Positions 51,587 through 60,843 of a DNA stretch of 64,000 nucleotides are shown here, piece by piece (positions within the stretch are counted from its first letter, which is position 1; each line of letters begins with the position of its first letter). Made by a program: the position numbers and the translations under genes. The notes beneath the pieces are model-generated. The model made no database searches and was not told the DNA's origin. It saw only the letters and a list, made by a program, of their open reading frames with translations. The DNA comes from Guptibacillus hwajinpoensis (GTDB lineage: Bacteria > Bacillota > Bacilli > Bacillales > Guptibacillaceae), in NCBI RefSeq assembly GCF_020171785.1, contig NZ_JAIVAE010000008.1:124001-188000 (forward strand), in the 5' to 3' direction.

Positions 51587-51787
51587 ATGAACAAAGGTAC
51601 AGTAAAATGGTTTAACGCAGAAAAAGGTTTTGGCTTCATCGAAGTTGAAGGCGGAGACGACGTATTCGTACATTTCTCAGCTATTCAAGGCGAAGGTTTC
51701 AAAACTCTTGAAGAAGGTCAAACAGTTACTTTTGACACAGAGCAAGGTAACCGCGGACCACAAGCTACTAACGTAGTTAAAGCATAA
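51587..51787 (+). CDS. Cold-shock protein
   Basis: 66 residues, a single cold-shock domain. RNP1 is KGFGFIEV and RNP2 is VFVHFSAI; the first strand is [10 protein letters not shown]. It binds single-stranded RNA and DNA and acts as an RNA chaperone. The start is ATG 51587, 7 nt from GGAGG. It resembles CspB/CspC/CspD of B. subtilis but which one cannot be decided. It is monocistronic with a long leader. Confidence 0.95.
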   Translation: MNKGTVKWFNAEKGFGFIEVEGGDDVFVHFSAIQGEGFKTLEEGQTVTFDTEQGNRGPQATNVVKA

Positions 51788-51796
51788 ATCATATAT

Positions 51797-51830
51797 AAAA
51801 AAGCTCTTCCCTGGCGGAAGAGCTTTTTTT
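51797..51830 (+). terminator. Terminator of the csp gene
   Basis: AAAAAGCTCTTCC pairs with GGAAGAGCTTTTT, followed by T's. Confidence 0.85.
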
Positions 51831-51891
51831 GTTTATGTTTATCTAGTTGCTTTCTCGTAGTCAGATCAATCATGTTGTATCAGCATTTCAC

Positions 51892-52275
51892 TTATGCTTC
51901 TGTTTCTTCTTTTTCTTCTTTTTCTTCTTTTTCTTTTAAAAACAACTCCGGATCAAATTCACCTTCGATGGCAATGGCGGTTAATCCCTTTTCCGTAGTC
52001 GTCTCGTGCCATTCATCTTTATTCCAGAAGACAGCATCCCCTTCTTTTACCTTCATTAACTCATTATCTTCCCCTCTTACCAACCCTTCACCACTGATAA
52101 TTAATAATAATTGCGGCGTCACGGCCTGATGAAAGCCAATCAGTCCTTCTTTGTCCAGATACATGGCACCTATATGTACACTAGAATCTGTCTGAGTAAT
52201 GCGAGACATCATAAATTGCGATCCGAATTTTGTAATTTCTTTTCCTGCCGACCGACTAAAATTATAAATTTTCAT
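51892..52275 (-). CDS. Cupin-domain protein with a Glu/Lys-rich tail
   Basis: 127 residues. The double-stranded beta-helix is visible from DSSVHIGAMYLDKEGLIGFH through LLLIISGEGLVRGED and EGDAVFWNKDEWHETTTEKG. Potential metal His residues are few. The last 15 residues are KEKEEKEEKEETEA, a simple-sequence tail encoded by repeated TTC-TTC-TTT on the plus strand that could vary in length. The function is unknown. Confidence 0.75.
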   Translation of the reverse strand: MKIYNFSRSAGKEITKFGSQFMMSRITQTDSSVHIGAMYLDKEGLIGFHQAVTPQLLLIISGEGLVRGEDNELMKVKEGDAVFWNKDEWHETTTEKGLTAIAIEGEFDPELFLKEKEEKEEKEETEA

Positions 52276-52487
52276 CCCTACTCCTCCTCCGTAAAAACTA
52301 ATCGATGCTTAAACACCTTTTCTTCCTAACCTTTTCCTACTATTTTCACTATGTGTAATGGTTTTTCCACTTCTCCTTATTTCCAAACCTTTGCCTAGCC
52401 ATTCAACACCCGCTTTACTACTCCAACCACTCCCCTTCTAAACTATATTCGCTCTATCTAAAGTTTTCCCTTTTCCTTACCCCTAAT

Positions 52488-52516
52488 AGTAAAACCTCCT
52501 TCTATTAAGGAGGTTT
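52488..52516 (-). terminator. Terminator of the metallo-hydrolase gene
   Basis: AAAACCTCCTT pairs with AAGGAGGTTTT. Confidence 0.7.
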
Positions 52517-52521
52517 TGCTT

Positions 52522-53343
52522 TTACGTATGAAAAAGCTCTCCTTCAAGAGCTTGAAGATATCGAGTTGCCGACCGTTGAACCGCCTCATCTGCACCAGAT
52601 TCAACGATGCGATGAAAGGCGTTGTAAAGGCGATCAAACTTTAGTGGCTTAACCTTCTGAGCCATTTCTTTCACCTTGTTCGCCGGTAACGGAATTAAAT
52701 TAGGATAGCTATACATGAAACTAACCCATTCTTGATCAGCGACAACTTGTATAATGTCACCCGTCAGCAGTAGCCCTTTCCCTCCACTCAAATCCTTCAC
52801 ATGAAGCACTGCACCACCAAGGAAGTGTCCGCCAAGGCGATGAATGGTTAAGTGAGGCATAAGTTTCAATGACTCTCCATTCCAGAACACAATCCTCTCA
52901 TTCTCTCTCATCACCCATTTGGCATCATCTTGATGAATATAGATCGGAACTTGAAAAGCTTCTGCCCATTCTACCTGAGAAGAGTAATAATGTGGATGTG
53001 ACAGCGCAATGGCATCAATGCCGCCGAGGTCTTTAACCGCTTGAATTGTCGCTTCATCCAGATAAGAAACGCAATCCCATAGCACATTAAATCCATTACT
53101 CCGCACCAGATATGCTGTTTGACCAATAGCAAAAGTCGGAGCCGTTGTGATGCTATATAAGCCTTTTTCTTCTTCAATAATTTGATTTTGAAACTGTTTT
53201 TTCTGCATGTCGATAAGCGTTGTCCATTCCTGCCCATCTGGATTAACATACTGTCTTTCTTCTTTACAAATAGGGCACGTTTCAGGATCAACCTCCATAT
53301 CACAGTATTGCGTGCCGCACGTGATGCAAATCGGTCGTTTCAT
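52522..53343 (-). CDS. MBL-fold metallo-hydrolase with N-terminal zinc ribbon
   Basis: 273 residues. A short Cys-rich head (CITCGTQYCDMEVDPETCPI, with a CPxC pair) probably binds zinc. It is followed by a metallo-beta-lactamase-like domain: LVRSNGFNVLWDCVSYLDE, SHPHYYSSQVEWAE in place of HxHxDH, HRLGGHFLGGAVLH and LLLTGDIIQVV. The catalytic Asp is not evident, so activity is uncertain. ATG 53343 is 8 nt from AGGGAG. Confidence 0.78.
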   Translation of the reverse strand: MKRPICITCGTQYCDMEVDPETCPICKEERQYVNPDGQEWTTLIDMQKKQFQNQIIEEEKGLYSITTAPTFAIGQTAYLVRSNGFNVLWDCVSYLDEATIQAVKDLGGIDAIALSHPHYYSSQVEWAEAFQVPIYIHQDDAKWVMRENERIVFWNGESLKLMPHLTIHRLGGHFLGGAVLHVKDLSGGKGLLLTGDIIQVVADQEWVSFMYSYPNLIPLPANKVKEMAQKVKPLKFDRLYNAFHRIVESGADEAVQRSATRYLQALEGELFHT

Positions 53344-53455
53344 AATCATCTCTCCCTCTTTTTCATCCTCATGGAAATTATAACCTAATTACCCACCGTA
53401 GCTAATGACTTATTTTTTTCTACATCTTTAGAAGGAGAACATTCTCTGAGCACTA

Positions 53456-53484
53456 AAAAAAGCATCCCGTTAAACGGGATGCTT
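53456..53484 (-). terminator. Terminator of ltaS
   Basis: AAAGCATCCCG pairs with CGGGATGCTTT, with a T-run leftwards. Confidence 0.85.
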
Positions 53485-53489
53485 TCACA

Positions 53490-55448
53490 TTATTTCTGTT
53501 CTTTTTCTTGTGCAGGATCTTCTTGTACTGGTTCTGTTTGATCAACATTGTAGTCGTAATCACTACGATCAACAGGAGTGAAGCCTTCAGGCTCATAGAA
53601 GCGCAGTAAATCGCCGTAGACTACTTTATCTGAGAGTTCAAGTGACTCTTCGACAAACTGTCCTGGCTGCTCACATTGTTCAGCATCTACTTTTTCACCT
53701 GATGGATTCGCATAACACTTCTCATTAACAGACGTTACTTCTGGCGTTACGAAATCACCATTACGGAATGGTACGATTTCACGATGATCTTCTGAAAGGA
53801 GATCAGATCCAAACGAAATATATTCATCTGTTTCAACGCCTAGTAGATGAAGAACGGTATCGCGAATGTCCATATGCCCACCATATTCATGAACCTGCTT
53901 ACCTTCTACACCAGGTGCAGTAATGAAAAGAGGCACACGCTGTAGCTGCGCATTTTCATATGCGCCTACTTCCTCACCCATTACTTCAGACATCGCCTTA
54001 TTATGGTTATTCGAAATACCATAGTGATCGCCATACATTACAATCACGGTGTTGTCATAAAGTCCAGATTCTTTCAAATCGTTAAAGAATTGTTCAATGG
54101 ATTCATCCATATACTTCGCTGTTTGGAAGTAACCATTTACAACTGCATCATTCGTTTCAGGTGTTGGGAAATCGACATCCCCTTCATCCATTGTAAACGG
54201 AAAATGGTTCGATAACGTTAGCATTTTCGCGTGAAACGGTTGTTCGAGACTTTCAAGATATGGCATGGATTGTTCAAAGAATGGCTTATCTTTTAGACCA
54301 TAGTTATGAACATCTTGTTCGTTCATATCGTAATAGCTTGAATCAAAGAATTTCTGAATACCAAATGACTTATACATCTCATCACGATTCCAGAACGTTT
54401 TACCATTACCGTGGAGGGAAGACGTAGTGTAGCCTTTTTGCTCCAAAATGGCTGGCTGCGCCTGATATGTGTTCCGCGCTTTTTCCATCGCTACTGATCC
54501 ACTTGGTAGTGGATAGAGAGAGTTTGCCATCATAAACTCAGCGTCCGACGTTTTTCCCTGTCCAACTTGATGGAAAATATTATCGAAATAGAATGTGTTC
54601 TGATCTTCAACAAGACTGTTTAAGAACGGCGTTACTTCCTGACCATCGATCTCTTTTCCAATGACAAAGCTTTGCATCGATTCAAGGGAAATATAAATGA
54701 CGTTCATTCCCTCAGCCTTACCGAAGTACTCCGGATTTGGCTCTGTTCGATTTGCTTCAACAAAGTTTCGAACATCTGTTAAATCATCACTGCTTGCAAA
54801 CGCGCTTTGAGAGCTAGACTTCACGGTTGTAACGACGTCAAAAATTTGATAGTTAAACTGACCAAGATATTTCACAAGGTACGTGCGATCAAAAGCACGC
54901 GTTAAAAGCTCTGGACGATCAGCTTCAGCAAGTCCAAGATTCACTGTGAAGAAGACAGCTGCTGAGGCAAATACAAGTGCAATTTTCTTCTTTTTCATCG
55001 CGACTTGTGGCTTTATAACTTTAAATAAGATTAATCCAAGAATAAGCAACGTATCAATGAAATAAAACGCATCCGAGAACTGCATTAACGCAAAGGCACT
55101 GTCTTTCAGCTCTCCAGCATCATTTGTATGCATGACTGTTGGAAGTGTAATAAAGTCATTAAAGAAACGGTAGTACACGACATTTGCATAAAGAATAAAG
55201 GATAGGACAAAATCAATAATTAGAATCGCCCATGCTCGTTTACGTCCTTTGAAGAATAGCGCAAATCCAAAGAAGAGCAACAAAGAACTAATCGGGTTTA
55301 AGACTAATAGAAACGACTGCATACCATTTTGAATCCCAAGATCAAATTCAGTTTGATAGACAGCATACGTTTTTAACCAGAATAATAGAATCACACCAAA
55401 GAATAACGTCCATGGCTTATTAATCTGACTGCTTAATTTATTTCGCAT
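53490..55448 (-). CDS. ltaS: Lipoteichoic acid synthase family protein
   Basis: 652 residues. Five N-terminal membrane helices anchor an extracellular sulfatase-fold domain that polymerises glycerolphosphate from phosphatidylglycerol. The catalytic Thr is in GQGKTSDAEF near residue 298, metal residues in YISLESMQSFVIG (Glu) and YGDHYGIS (Asp, His) near 470. A signal-peptidase-type site could lie after the last helix (ASSDD). The C-terminal tail is acidic. It is monocistronic under a strong promoter at 55542-55570. Bacillus species have several paralogues, so LtaS, YfnI and YqgS cannot be distinguished here. Confidence 0.92.
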   Translation of the reverse strand: MRNKLSSQINKPWTLFFGVILLFWLKTYAVYQTEFDLGIQNGMQSFLLVLNPISSLLLFFGFALFFKGRKRAWAILIIDFVLSFILYANVVYYRFFNDFITLPTVMHTNDAGELKDSAFALMQFSDAFYFIDTLLILGLILFKVIKPQVAMKKKKIALVFASAAVFFTVNLGLAEADRPELLTRAFDRTYLVKYLGQFNYQIFDVVTTVKSSSQSAFASSDDLTDVRNFVEANRTEPNPEYFGKAEGMNVIYISLESMQSFVIGKEIDGQEVTPFLNSLVEDQNTFYFDNIFHQVGQGKTSDAEFMMANSLYPLPSGSVAMEKARNTYQAQPAILEQKGYTTSSLHGNGKTFWNRDEMYKSFGIQKFFDSSYYDMNEQDVHNYGLKDKPFFEQSMPYLESLEQPFHAKMLTLSNHFPFTMDEGDVDFPTPETNDAVVNGYFQTAKYMDESIEQFFNDLKESGLYDNTVIVMYGDHYGISNNHNKAMSEVMGEEVGAYENAQLQRVPLFITAPGVEGKQVHEYGGHMDIRDTVLHLLGVETDEYISFGSDLLSEDHREIVPFRNGDFVTPEVTSVNEKCYANPSGEKVDAEQCEQPGQFVEESLELSDKVVYGDLLRFYEPEGFTPVDRSDYDYNVDQTEPVQEDPAQEKEQK

Positions 55449-55537
55449 GCCAGTTGAAGACCTCCTTATAGAATTAAATATTGTGTTGAATATATTTTAA
55501 ATGTAAAAATGTTAATTTTTTTTAAATCCTAATACTT

Positions 55538-55570
55538 GAGTATAATACTCCCTAAAAAATTTAATGTCAA
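55538..55570 (-). promoter_or_regulatory. Sigma-A promoter of ltaS with overlapping palindrome
   Basis: Leftwards, TTGACA (55565-55570) and TATTAT (55542-55547) are 17 bp apart, close to consensus. The perfect palindrome GAGTATAATACTC (55538-55550) covers the -10 and could be an operator. The leader is about 90 nt. Confidence 0.6.
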
Positions 55571-55838
55571 ATTCCATTACAATTGCTTTCAGTTCATTTT
55601 TCTCCGATGAGAACGTTCTTTTAATACAGCAGTAACGTACCCATCTGATTCGTAACTCTTCTGTTAAAGAGCAGTGAAATTACGGTAAAAAAATAACAGT
55701 AATTAGAAAGGTACTACCATTTGTTTCTTTATATTTCGTTTATTCCCAGTTTCTGTTCCAATCGTTTCAAGTATATTACAATTATCATCTTTTTATAAAA
55801 GCATAAAGTCATGATTTCATTTACGAAATTGTGACAAC
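55571..55838. other. Intergenic region without a recognised feature
   Basis: AT-rich spacer between ltaS and the DHA2-type transporter. I saw no gene, structured RNA or repeat in it. Confidence 0.45.
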
Positions 55839-55873
55839 AAAAAAGCGCCTCGCTGCGAGACGCTTTTTTCGTT
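55839..55873 (-). terminator. Terminator of the DHA2 transporter gene
   Basis: GCGTCTCG and CGAGGCGC form a stem with one mismatch and T-runs on both sides. Confidence 0.75.
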
Positions 55874-57356
55874 AGTCATTGACCGCTTTTGATTCCGTTT
55901 GACCTGCTCGATCTTCAGGCATTGCTTTTCGAATAAATAATGAAATAAGAAAGCCAGCTGCAGCAAAACCGAATGCAACAAGATAGACAAGTTCCACTCC
56001 CGACACGAGGGACTGACTAATTGTTGTTGGGTCTGCTGGGTTAGCCGCATTATCGAGATAAGTCTGTTGGCGTGTTGTCATAATACTAATGAAAACAGAA
56101 ACGCCGATGGCTCCTGAAACTGGTTGCAGCGTATTCATAATAGCCGTTCCGTGTGGATAAAGGTTTTTAGGAAGTCCATTTAATCCATTCGTTTGAGCTG
56201 GCATCATAATTGCTGAAATCGAAAGCATGAGCAAAATATAAGTCGTAACAATTAACACAATGGATGTATCAACCTTCACTGTACTAAACACGAACATCAC
56301 ACCGGTCAATACAAGAGCAGCAGGAATAATTAATTTCCTTGGTCCAAACTTATCGAATAACTTCCCCATTACTGGTGACATTAAGCCATTTAACAGCGCA
56401 CCAGGCAGTAGAATCAATCCGGCTGTTTGTGGCGATAATCCAAGCGGCCCCTGCATGTACATCGGTAAAATAATTTCAGATGAGAACATCGCCATGATAA
56501 TGATAATAAAAAGCAAGACGGCAACTGTAAACATCGGATATTTAAAGACTCGCACATCAAGCATTGGCTCTTTTAATTTCAACTGACGAAGTACAAAGAT
56601 AATCAGGGAAACAACCCCAATTACAAGAGGTAAAAAGACTTGCGGAGCTAAGTAGCCAACTTCACCCTCACCCGCAAAACTAAATCCAAGTACAACGCCT
56701 CCAAATCCTAATGTGGAGAAGAGTATCGAAAGAATATCAACTTTAGGCTTCGTTACCTCACCAACATTGCGAAGGAACTTGTAGCCAAAACCAATCGAAA
56801 ACAGCGCGAAAGGAATAACGGTAATAAACAAATATCTCCAACCAAGATTGTCCACGATCACGCCTGAAAGGGTTGGTCCAATGGCCGGCGCAAACATAAT
56901 CACGAGACCGATCGTCCCCATCACACTTCCCCGGCGTTCTGGAGGGAAAATGAGTAAAAATGTGTTAAAAATGATTGGAATTAATAACCCCGTACCTACT
57001 GCTTGTAACAATCTACCGGTTAAAAGTATAGCGAAAGTCGGCGCGATTGCACATATAACGGTTCCGATTGTAAAAATCGTCATTGTACCAAGAAACATCT
57101 GTCTTGTCGTATAAGACTGTAGCAGAAGTGCGGAAACCGGTGTTAAGATTCCCATTACCAGCAAGAAGCCGGTTGCCATCCATTGGACAGTGGCAGGTGT
57201 TACGCTAAACTTCTCCATTAACGTTGTTAATGCAATATTTAATAGTGTTTCATTTAAGATCGCAAAAAAAGCTCCGATGATAAGCGAGATCATGACTGGT
57301 TTAACATTAAAATTGGGATCATCAGCTAGGAATTCATACGTTTCCTTTTCCTCCAT
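55872..57356 (-). CDS. DHA2-family multidrug MFS transporter
   Basis: 494 residues from ATG 57356, behind GGAGGGG. Fourteen hydrophobic helices. The first helix carries FFAILNETLLNIALTTLMEK with the D1 motif, then QWMATGFLLVMGILTPVSALL and the antiporter motif IMFAPAIGPTLSGVIVDNLG near residue 140. This is the EmrB/QacA/LmrB group of proton-drug antiporters. No regulator is adjacent; the PadR gene is divergent and paired with chrA. The substrate is unknown. Confidence 0.87.
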   Translation of the reverse strand: MEEKETYEFLADDPNFNVKPVMISLIIGAFFAILNETLLNIALTTLMEKFSVTPATVQWMATGFLLVMGILTPVSALLLQSYTTRQMFLGTMTIFTIGTVICAIAPTFAILLTGRLLQAVGTGLLIPIIFNTFLLIFPPERRGSVMGTIGLVIMFAPAIGPTLSGVIVDNLGWRYLFITVIPFALFSIGFGYKFLRNVGEVTKPKVDILSILFSTLGFGGVVLGFSFAGEGEVGYLAPQVFLPLVIGVVSLIIFVLRQLKLKEPMLDVRVFKYPMFTVAVLLFIIIIMAMFSSEIILPMYMQGPLGLSPQTAGLILLPGALLNGLMSPVMGKLFDKFGPRKLIIPAALVLTGVMFVFSTVKVDTSIVLIVTTYILLMLSISAIMMPAQTNGLNGLPKNLYPHGTAIMNTLQPVSGAIGVSVFISIMTTRQQTYLDNAANPADPTTISQSLVSGVELVYLVAFGFAAAGFLISLFIRKAMPEDRAGQTESKAVND

Positions 57357-57619
57357 GGATTCCCCTCCTTTTCTCCTTAGCAATTGTGCCCTAAATCTTG
57401 ATTTCACTTAGGGTTTACCGTTCAAAAACGTTTTAAACAACAGACAATATCTTACTATACCTAAAGGACTATTAAAAGGAATAAAGCTTATGAACTTGTT
57501 CCCTTAACGGTTGGTTAAATCACTGAAAGGTGAAACTTCGATCATGTTAAGGATTTGTAAAAAACGTGCCTATCCCCTTGTGGATCAATCATTTACCCGT
57601 TAAAATTTGCTTATCATCA

Positions 57620-57636
57620 ATATCGAAAACCGATAT
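57620..57636 (+). promoter_or_regulatory. Candidate PadR operator
   Basis: ATATCG-AAAAC-CGATAT is a perfect 6-bp inverted repeat 30 nt upstream of the padR start; TATCG recurs once more directly after. It also lies in the region divergent to the DHA2 transporter. Confidence 0.5.
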
Positions 57637-57665
57637 CGAAATCAGATAATAAGAGGTGGTAGCAT

Positions 57666-57974
57666 TTGGATAATAAAATATTAAGGAAACTCTTTCTAGG
57701 ATTTATTCAAATTCATATTCTTCACCATGCTAAGGAAGAAGCGATCTACGGCTCATGGATGCTAGAAGAACTTCGTGAACATGGATATGAAATGAGCTCA
57801 GGTACCTTATATCCAATCCTTCACAACATGGAAAATGATGGTTTACTTTCGAAAGAAGAAAACAATGTGAATGGAAAGATACGAAAATATTACCGTACCA
57901 CCGAAAAAGGCAATCGAATATTGTTAGAAGCCCAATCGAAAGCGTACGAACTATTTAAAGAAATTAAAGACTAA
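57666..57974 (+). CDS. PadR-family transcriptional regulator
   Basis: 102 residues starting with TTG, behind GAGGTGG. The winged helix is visible in IHILHHAKEEAIYGSWMLEE, GYEMSSGTLYPILHNMENDG and the wing GKIRKYYRTTEKG. It is 12 nt before chrA. PadR-chrA pairs are common in Bacillus, where the repressor controls chromate efflux. The ligand here is inferred from the neighbour only. Confidence 0.85.
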   Translation: MDNKILRKLFLGFIQIHILHHAKEEAIYGSWMLEELREHGYEMSSGTLYPILHNMENDGLLSKEENNVNGKIRKYYRTTEKGNRILLEAQSKAYELFKEIKD

Positions 57975-57986
57975 TGGAGGGTCAAC

Positions 57987-59180
57987 ATGCCTGGTAAACA
58001 CTCTTTCAAAACCTTTATTGAAATTCTTCTCGTATCAACGCGACTAGGTTTAACTTCATTTGGAGGTCCTGTTGCGCATCTTGCTTATTTTAAGGATGAA
58101 TATGTTGATCGAAGGAAATGGCTTGATGACAAAATGTATGCTGACATCATTGCACTATGTCAATTTTTGCCCGGACCTGCTAGCAGTCAAGTTGGAATAG
58201 CAATCGGTATGATGCGGGGTGGGATGTTTGGTGGCTTTCTATCATGGTTTGGCTTCACAGTACCTTCTATCATCATTCTTGTCATCTTTGCCCTGCTTTA
58301 TCAAACCTTTTCGCTTGGTGATGGGACATTCATTCATAGCTTAAAAATTGTTGCGGCAGCAGTCGTGCTTCATGCCATTATTGGATTAGGTAAGAAATTA
58401 ACACCCGATCGAACGAGAATTGCAATCGCCTTAGCCGCAGCTTTCATCATGCTACTCTATCCGTCTGCTTGGATGCAGCTTCTTGTTATTATAGGAGCTG
58501 GCCTACTAGGATTACGTTTGTTTAACGACAAAACAGAAACAACCGTTAAACCCTTTCCTGTTTCCATATCTAAAAAAGTTGGGGTTGGCTCGCTAGCCCT
58601 GTTAGGTACGCTCTTAATCGTTCTACCAATCCTTAACCGTTTAACGGATCATGCGCTTCTCAATTTATTCGACACGTTCTTTCGAGTAGGTGCGCTTGTA
58701 TTCGGAGGAGGACATGTTGTCCTACCGATGATTGAACGAGAAATCGTTCCCCAGGGTCTTCTCTCAAGCGATCAATTCCTTGCAGGTTATGGAATGGCCC
58801 AAGCAGTTCCAGGTCCACTGTTTACGTTCGCAAGCTACCTCGGTACGATGCTAGGAGGCATTACGGGAGCAATCGTCGTCACCATAGCGATATTCTTACC
58901 GTCCTTTCTACTGATTACAGCTGCCCTCCCATTTCTAAATGAATTACGAAAGCGGGCTTCATTTCAAAAAGTTTTAATTGGCGTGAACGCTAGTGTGGTA
59001 GGTATTTTATTAGCCGCCTTTTATGACCCTGTTATTAAAAGCGCAATTAATTCAGGAGAAGATTTTGCCCTTGCCGCGATTTTATTCGCTTTACTCTCAA
59101 TATGGAAGTTCCCAGCCTGGATGATCGTTGGTATAGGCATCATCGGCGGATATCTCATTCAAATCATCAGTTCATTCTAA
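57987..59180 (+). CDS. chrA: Chromate transporter, two-domain ChrA
   Basis: 397 residues with two homologous CHR domains of about 190 residues. The first has TRLGLTSFGGPVAHLAYFKD and CQFLPGPASSQVGIAIGMMR; the second has FFRVGALVFGGGHVVLPMIE and MAQAVPGPLFTFASYLGTML. The proline-glycine signatures LPGPA and VPGPL mark each half. Chromate efflux in exchange or with protons is the known role of the family. The start follows AATGGAGG. Confidence 0.9.
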   Translation: MPGKHSFKTFIEILLVSTRLGLTSFGGPVAHLAYFKDEYVDRRKWLDDKMYADIIALCQFLPGPASSQVGIAIGMMRGGMFGGFLSWFGFTVPSIIILVIFALLYQTFSLGDGTFIHSLKIVAAAVVLHAIIGLGKKLTPDRTRIAIALAAAFIMLLYPSAWMQLLVIIGAGLLGLRLFNDKTETTVKPFPVSISKKVGVGSLALLGTLLIVLPILNRLTDHALLNLFDTFFRVGALVFGGGHVVLPMIEREIVPQGLLSSDQFLAGYGMAQAVPGPLFTFASYLGTMLGGITGAIVVTIAIFLPSFLLITAALPFLNELRKRASFQKVLIGVNASVVGILLAAFYDPVIKSAINSGEDFALAAILFALLSIWKFPAWMIVGIGIIGGYLIQIISSF

Positions 59181-59214
59181 AAGAAGACGTCGCACTCATG
59201 CGACGTCTTCTTTC
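59181..59214. terminator. Bidirectional terminator after chrA
   Basis: AGAAGACGTCGC pairs with GCGACGTCTTCT. Confidence 0.8.
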
Positions 59215-59215
59215 A

Positions 59216-60439
59216 TTATAAGTCACTCGGCACTACTCCATCCTCTACTATGTTAATTTTCCATGCGACAATTGTGGTGCTATCTCTGACACCTTTAACC
59301 TCTATCTCTGCTAATAATTGTTGGACACCATCTTGCACCGACTGATTTTTCATTCGAGCCACGACTTGATCTGGCAAATGAAAATTTGTGTGAGGACACT
59401 CAAGTAATCCATCCGTCGTTAAAAAGATGAGGTTATCCCCTTTTCTTAACTCTTTTGTGCCGGTGCTATAGCATGGGACAATTGAATCAAATGTGTTCAC
59501 TTCTCCAATCCACTCGTAGAAACTTCGATGATTTTGCGCCGACTCTCCAAGCGCTTCTAGCTCTGGATGAATTAAAATCAATAAGCAATCACCAACGGAG
59601 AACCACCATAGATATTTATCTTTTCGAACGACAATTAAACAGGCCGTCTCCCCTTCCACTTCCCGGCACTTTTGTTTAAATGTTTCGTTTTGAAAAAGGC
59701 CAACTATAGCTTCGCGCAATTCACTGACTACTTCTTGCGTCGTTTTTATAAGAATGTTCGTAAACATCGAGTGATATCGCTCAACTTCATCTAAAATAAG
59801 CGCTGCACTACTCGCCGTTTTATGTGCATCTAATAGCACTGCAAACTCCCAATCTACTCCAGTCCAGACGAGACAACCATCTTCATTCTTATTCTGTCCT
59901 GCTGAAGTGTTCCCTCCGAAACGACCGACCGAGACGTTCCCAACCTCAGTACAGGTAGGTTCATCTAAATAAGGATACATACTTCCTACCCAGCTTAATT
60001 GATAACTTTTTCCTATTTTAGAACCAGTTTCAGTAAGTTTAACACTCCTGTCAGACACCAATACTGAAATCACCTCTTCGGGATAGATACGTAACCCGTT
60101 TAGTTCAGAAACCGGTACCCAAACCGCATTATATGCGCCTCGTTTATGAGGAGAAGATCGATACTCGCTACCGGTTCCGTTTCCAAATTCGCCACTGAGA
60201 ATTTCAGCTGTATAGTAAAAATGTTCTCCATTCAATTGAAAAGAAGTATATAACGCTTTTACACGTACGTTTACACCTAATTCTTCAAGGGCTTCTCTTT
60301 TGGCAGCTTGTTTGGGTGTTTCATATTCTTCGATTCCACCACCTGGAATAACATAATACGTTTCATCATTTCGATTTCGCTTTATTAAAGCGATTTGATC
60401 ACCTTGAATGATGACCACTCCCGCTCTGTTTCGATCCAT
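59216..60439 (-). CDS. NUDIX hydrolase fused to a PP2C-like phosphatase domain
   Basis: 407 residues from ATG 60439 (GGAGGTACGTG). Residues 1-145 are a NUDIX domain with the box GGGIEEYETPKQAAKRE then ALEELGV. Residues 170-400 read as a PP2C-type domain: GQNKNEDGCLVW, LLDAHKTASSA (where DGHGG is usual), WWFSVGDCLLILI, NLIFLTTDGLLE and the terminal DSTTIVAWKI. Most metal-binding Asp are kept, but motif II is divergent. The two parts are in one uninterrupted frame. The biological role is unknown. Confidence 0.78.
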   Translation of the reverse strand: MDRNRAGVVIIQGDQIALIKRNRNDETYYVIPGGGIEEYETPKQAAKREALEELGVNVRVKALYTSFQLNGEHFYYTAEILSGEFGNGTGSEYRSSPHKRGAYNAVWVPVSELNGLRIYPEEVISVLVSDRSVKLTETGSKIGKSYQLSWVGSMYPYLDEPTCTEVGNVSVGRFGGNTSAGQNKNEDGCLVWTGVDWEFAVLLDAHKTASSAALILDEVERYHSMFTNILIKTTQEVVSELREAIVGLFQNETFKQKCREVEGETACLIVVRKDKYLWWFSVGDCLLILIHPELEALGESAQNHRSFYEWIGEVNTFDSIVPCYSTGTKELRKGDNLIFLTTDGLLECPHTNFHLPDQVVARMKNQSVQDGVQQLLAEIEVKGVRDSTTIVAWKINIVEDGVVPSDL

Positions 60440-60514
60440 CACGTACCTCCTATCGCCTAACATCATTAAGACATTCGCAACGATAGTGAGGACTTCCTTC
60501 TTTTTTACGGGGGA

Positions 60515-60700
60515 TTATTGAATACTTCCTTTACAATAACTACACACTTCATATAACTCTTTATCAATCAGCTTTTGAAGATAGAGGTGATCGTGCGTGC
60601 CCTCTCTCTTTGTAATAGGTGTTGTATGAAATTCACATTGATCACCAGCAAATGGTGTGCGATGAATAATGCGTTTTGAATGATCGATTAGGTATTTCAT
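60515..60700 (-). CDS. Small hypothetical protein with C-terminal CxxC
   Basis: 61 residues, soluble, starting MKYLIDHSKRIIHRTPFAGD and ending ELYEVCSYCKGSIQ. The CxxC and one upstream Cys (GDQCEFH) with nearby His residues could bind zinc. AAGGAGG is 6 nt from the ATG, a strong site. The family is not recognised; it lies upstream of the NUDIX-PP2C gene on the same strand. Confidence 0.65.
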   Translation of the reverse strand: MKYLIDHSKRIIHRTPFAGDQCEFHTTPITKREGTHDHLYLQKLIDKELYEVCSYCKGSIQ

Positions 60701-60769
60701 TATCTTCCTCCTTGTCTGATTCTATATTCATAGTGTGTTTTCTGCTGCATTGGAAGGATAAGAAAATAT

Positions 60770-60812
60770 AAAAAAGCCAAAAAGAACCAGAAGTCTGGTT
60801 CTTTTTGGCTTA
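60770..60812 (-). terminator. Terminator of the MpsC-like gene
   Basis: A long stem, AAGCCAAAAAGAACCAGA with its complement, has a 4-nt loop and a T-run leftwards. Confidence 0.85.
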
Positions 60813-60843
60813 TAACTGGTTCTATCGCCCAGTTTATTTCCAC

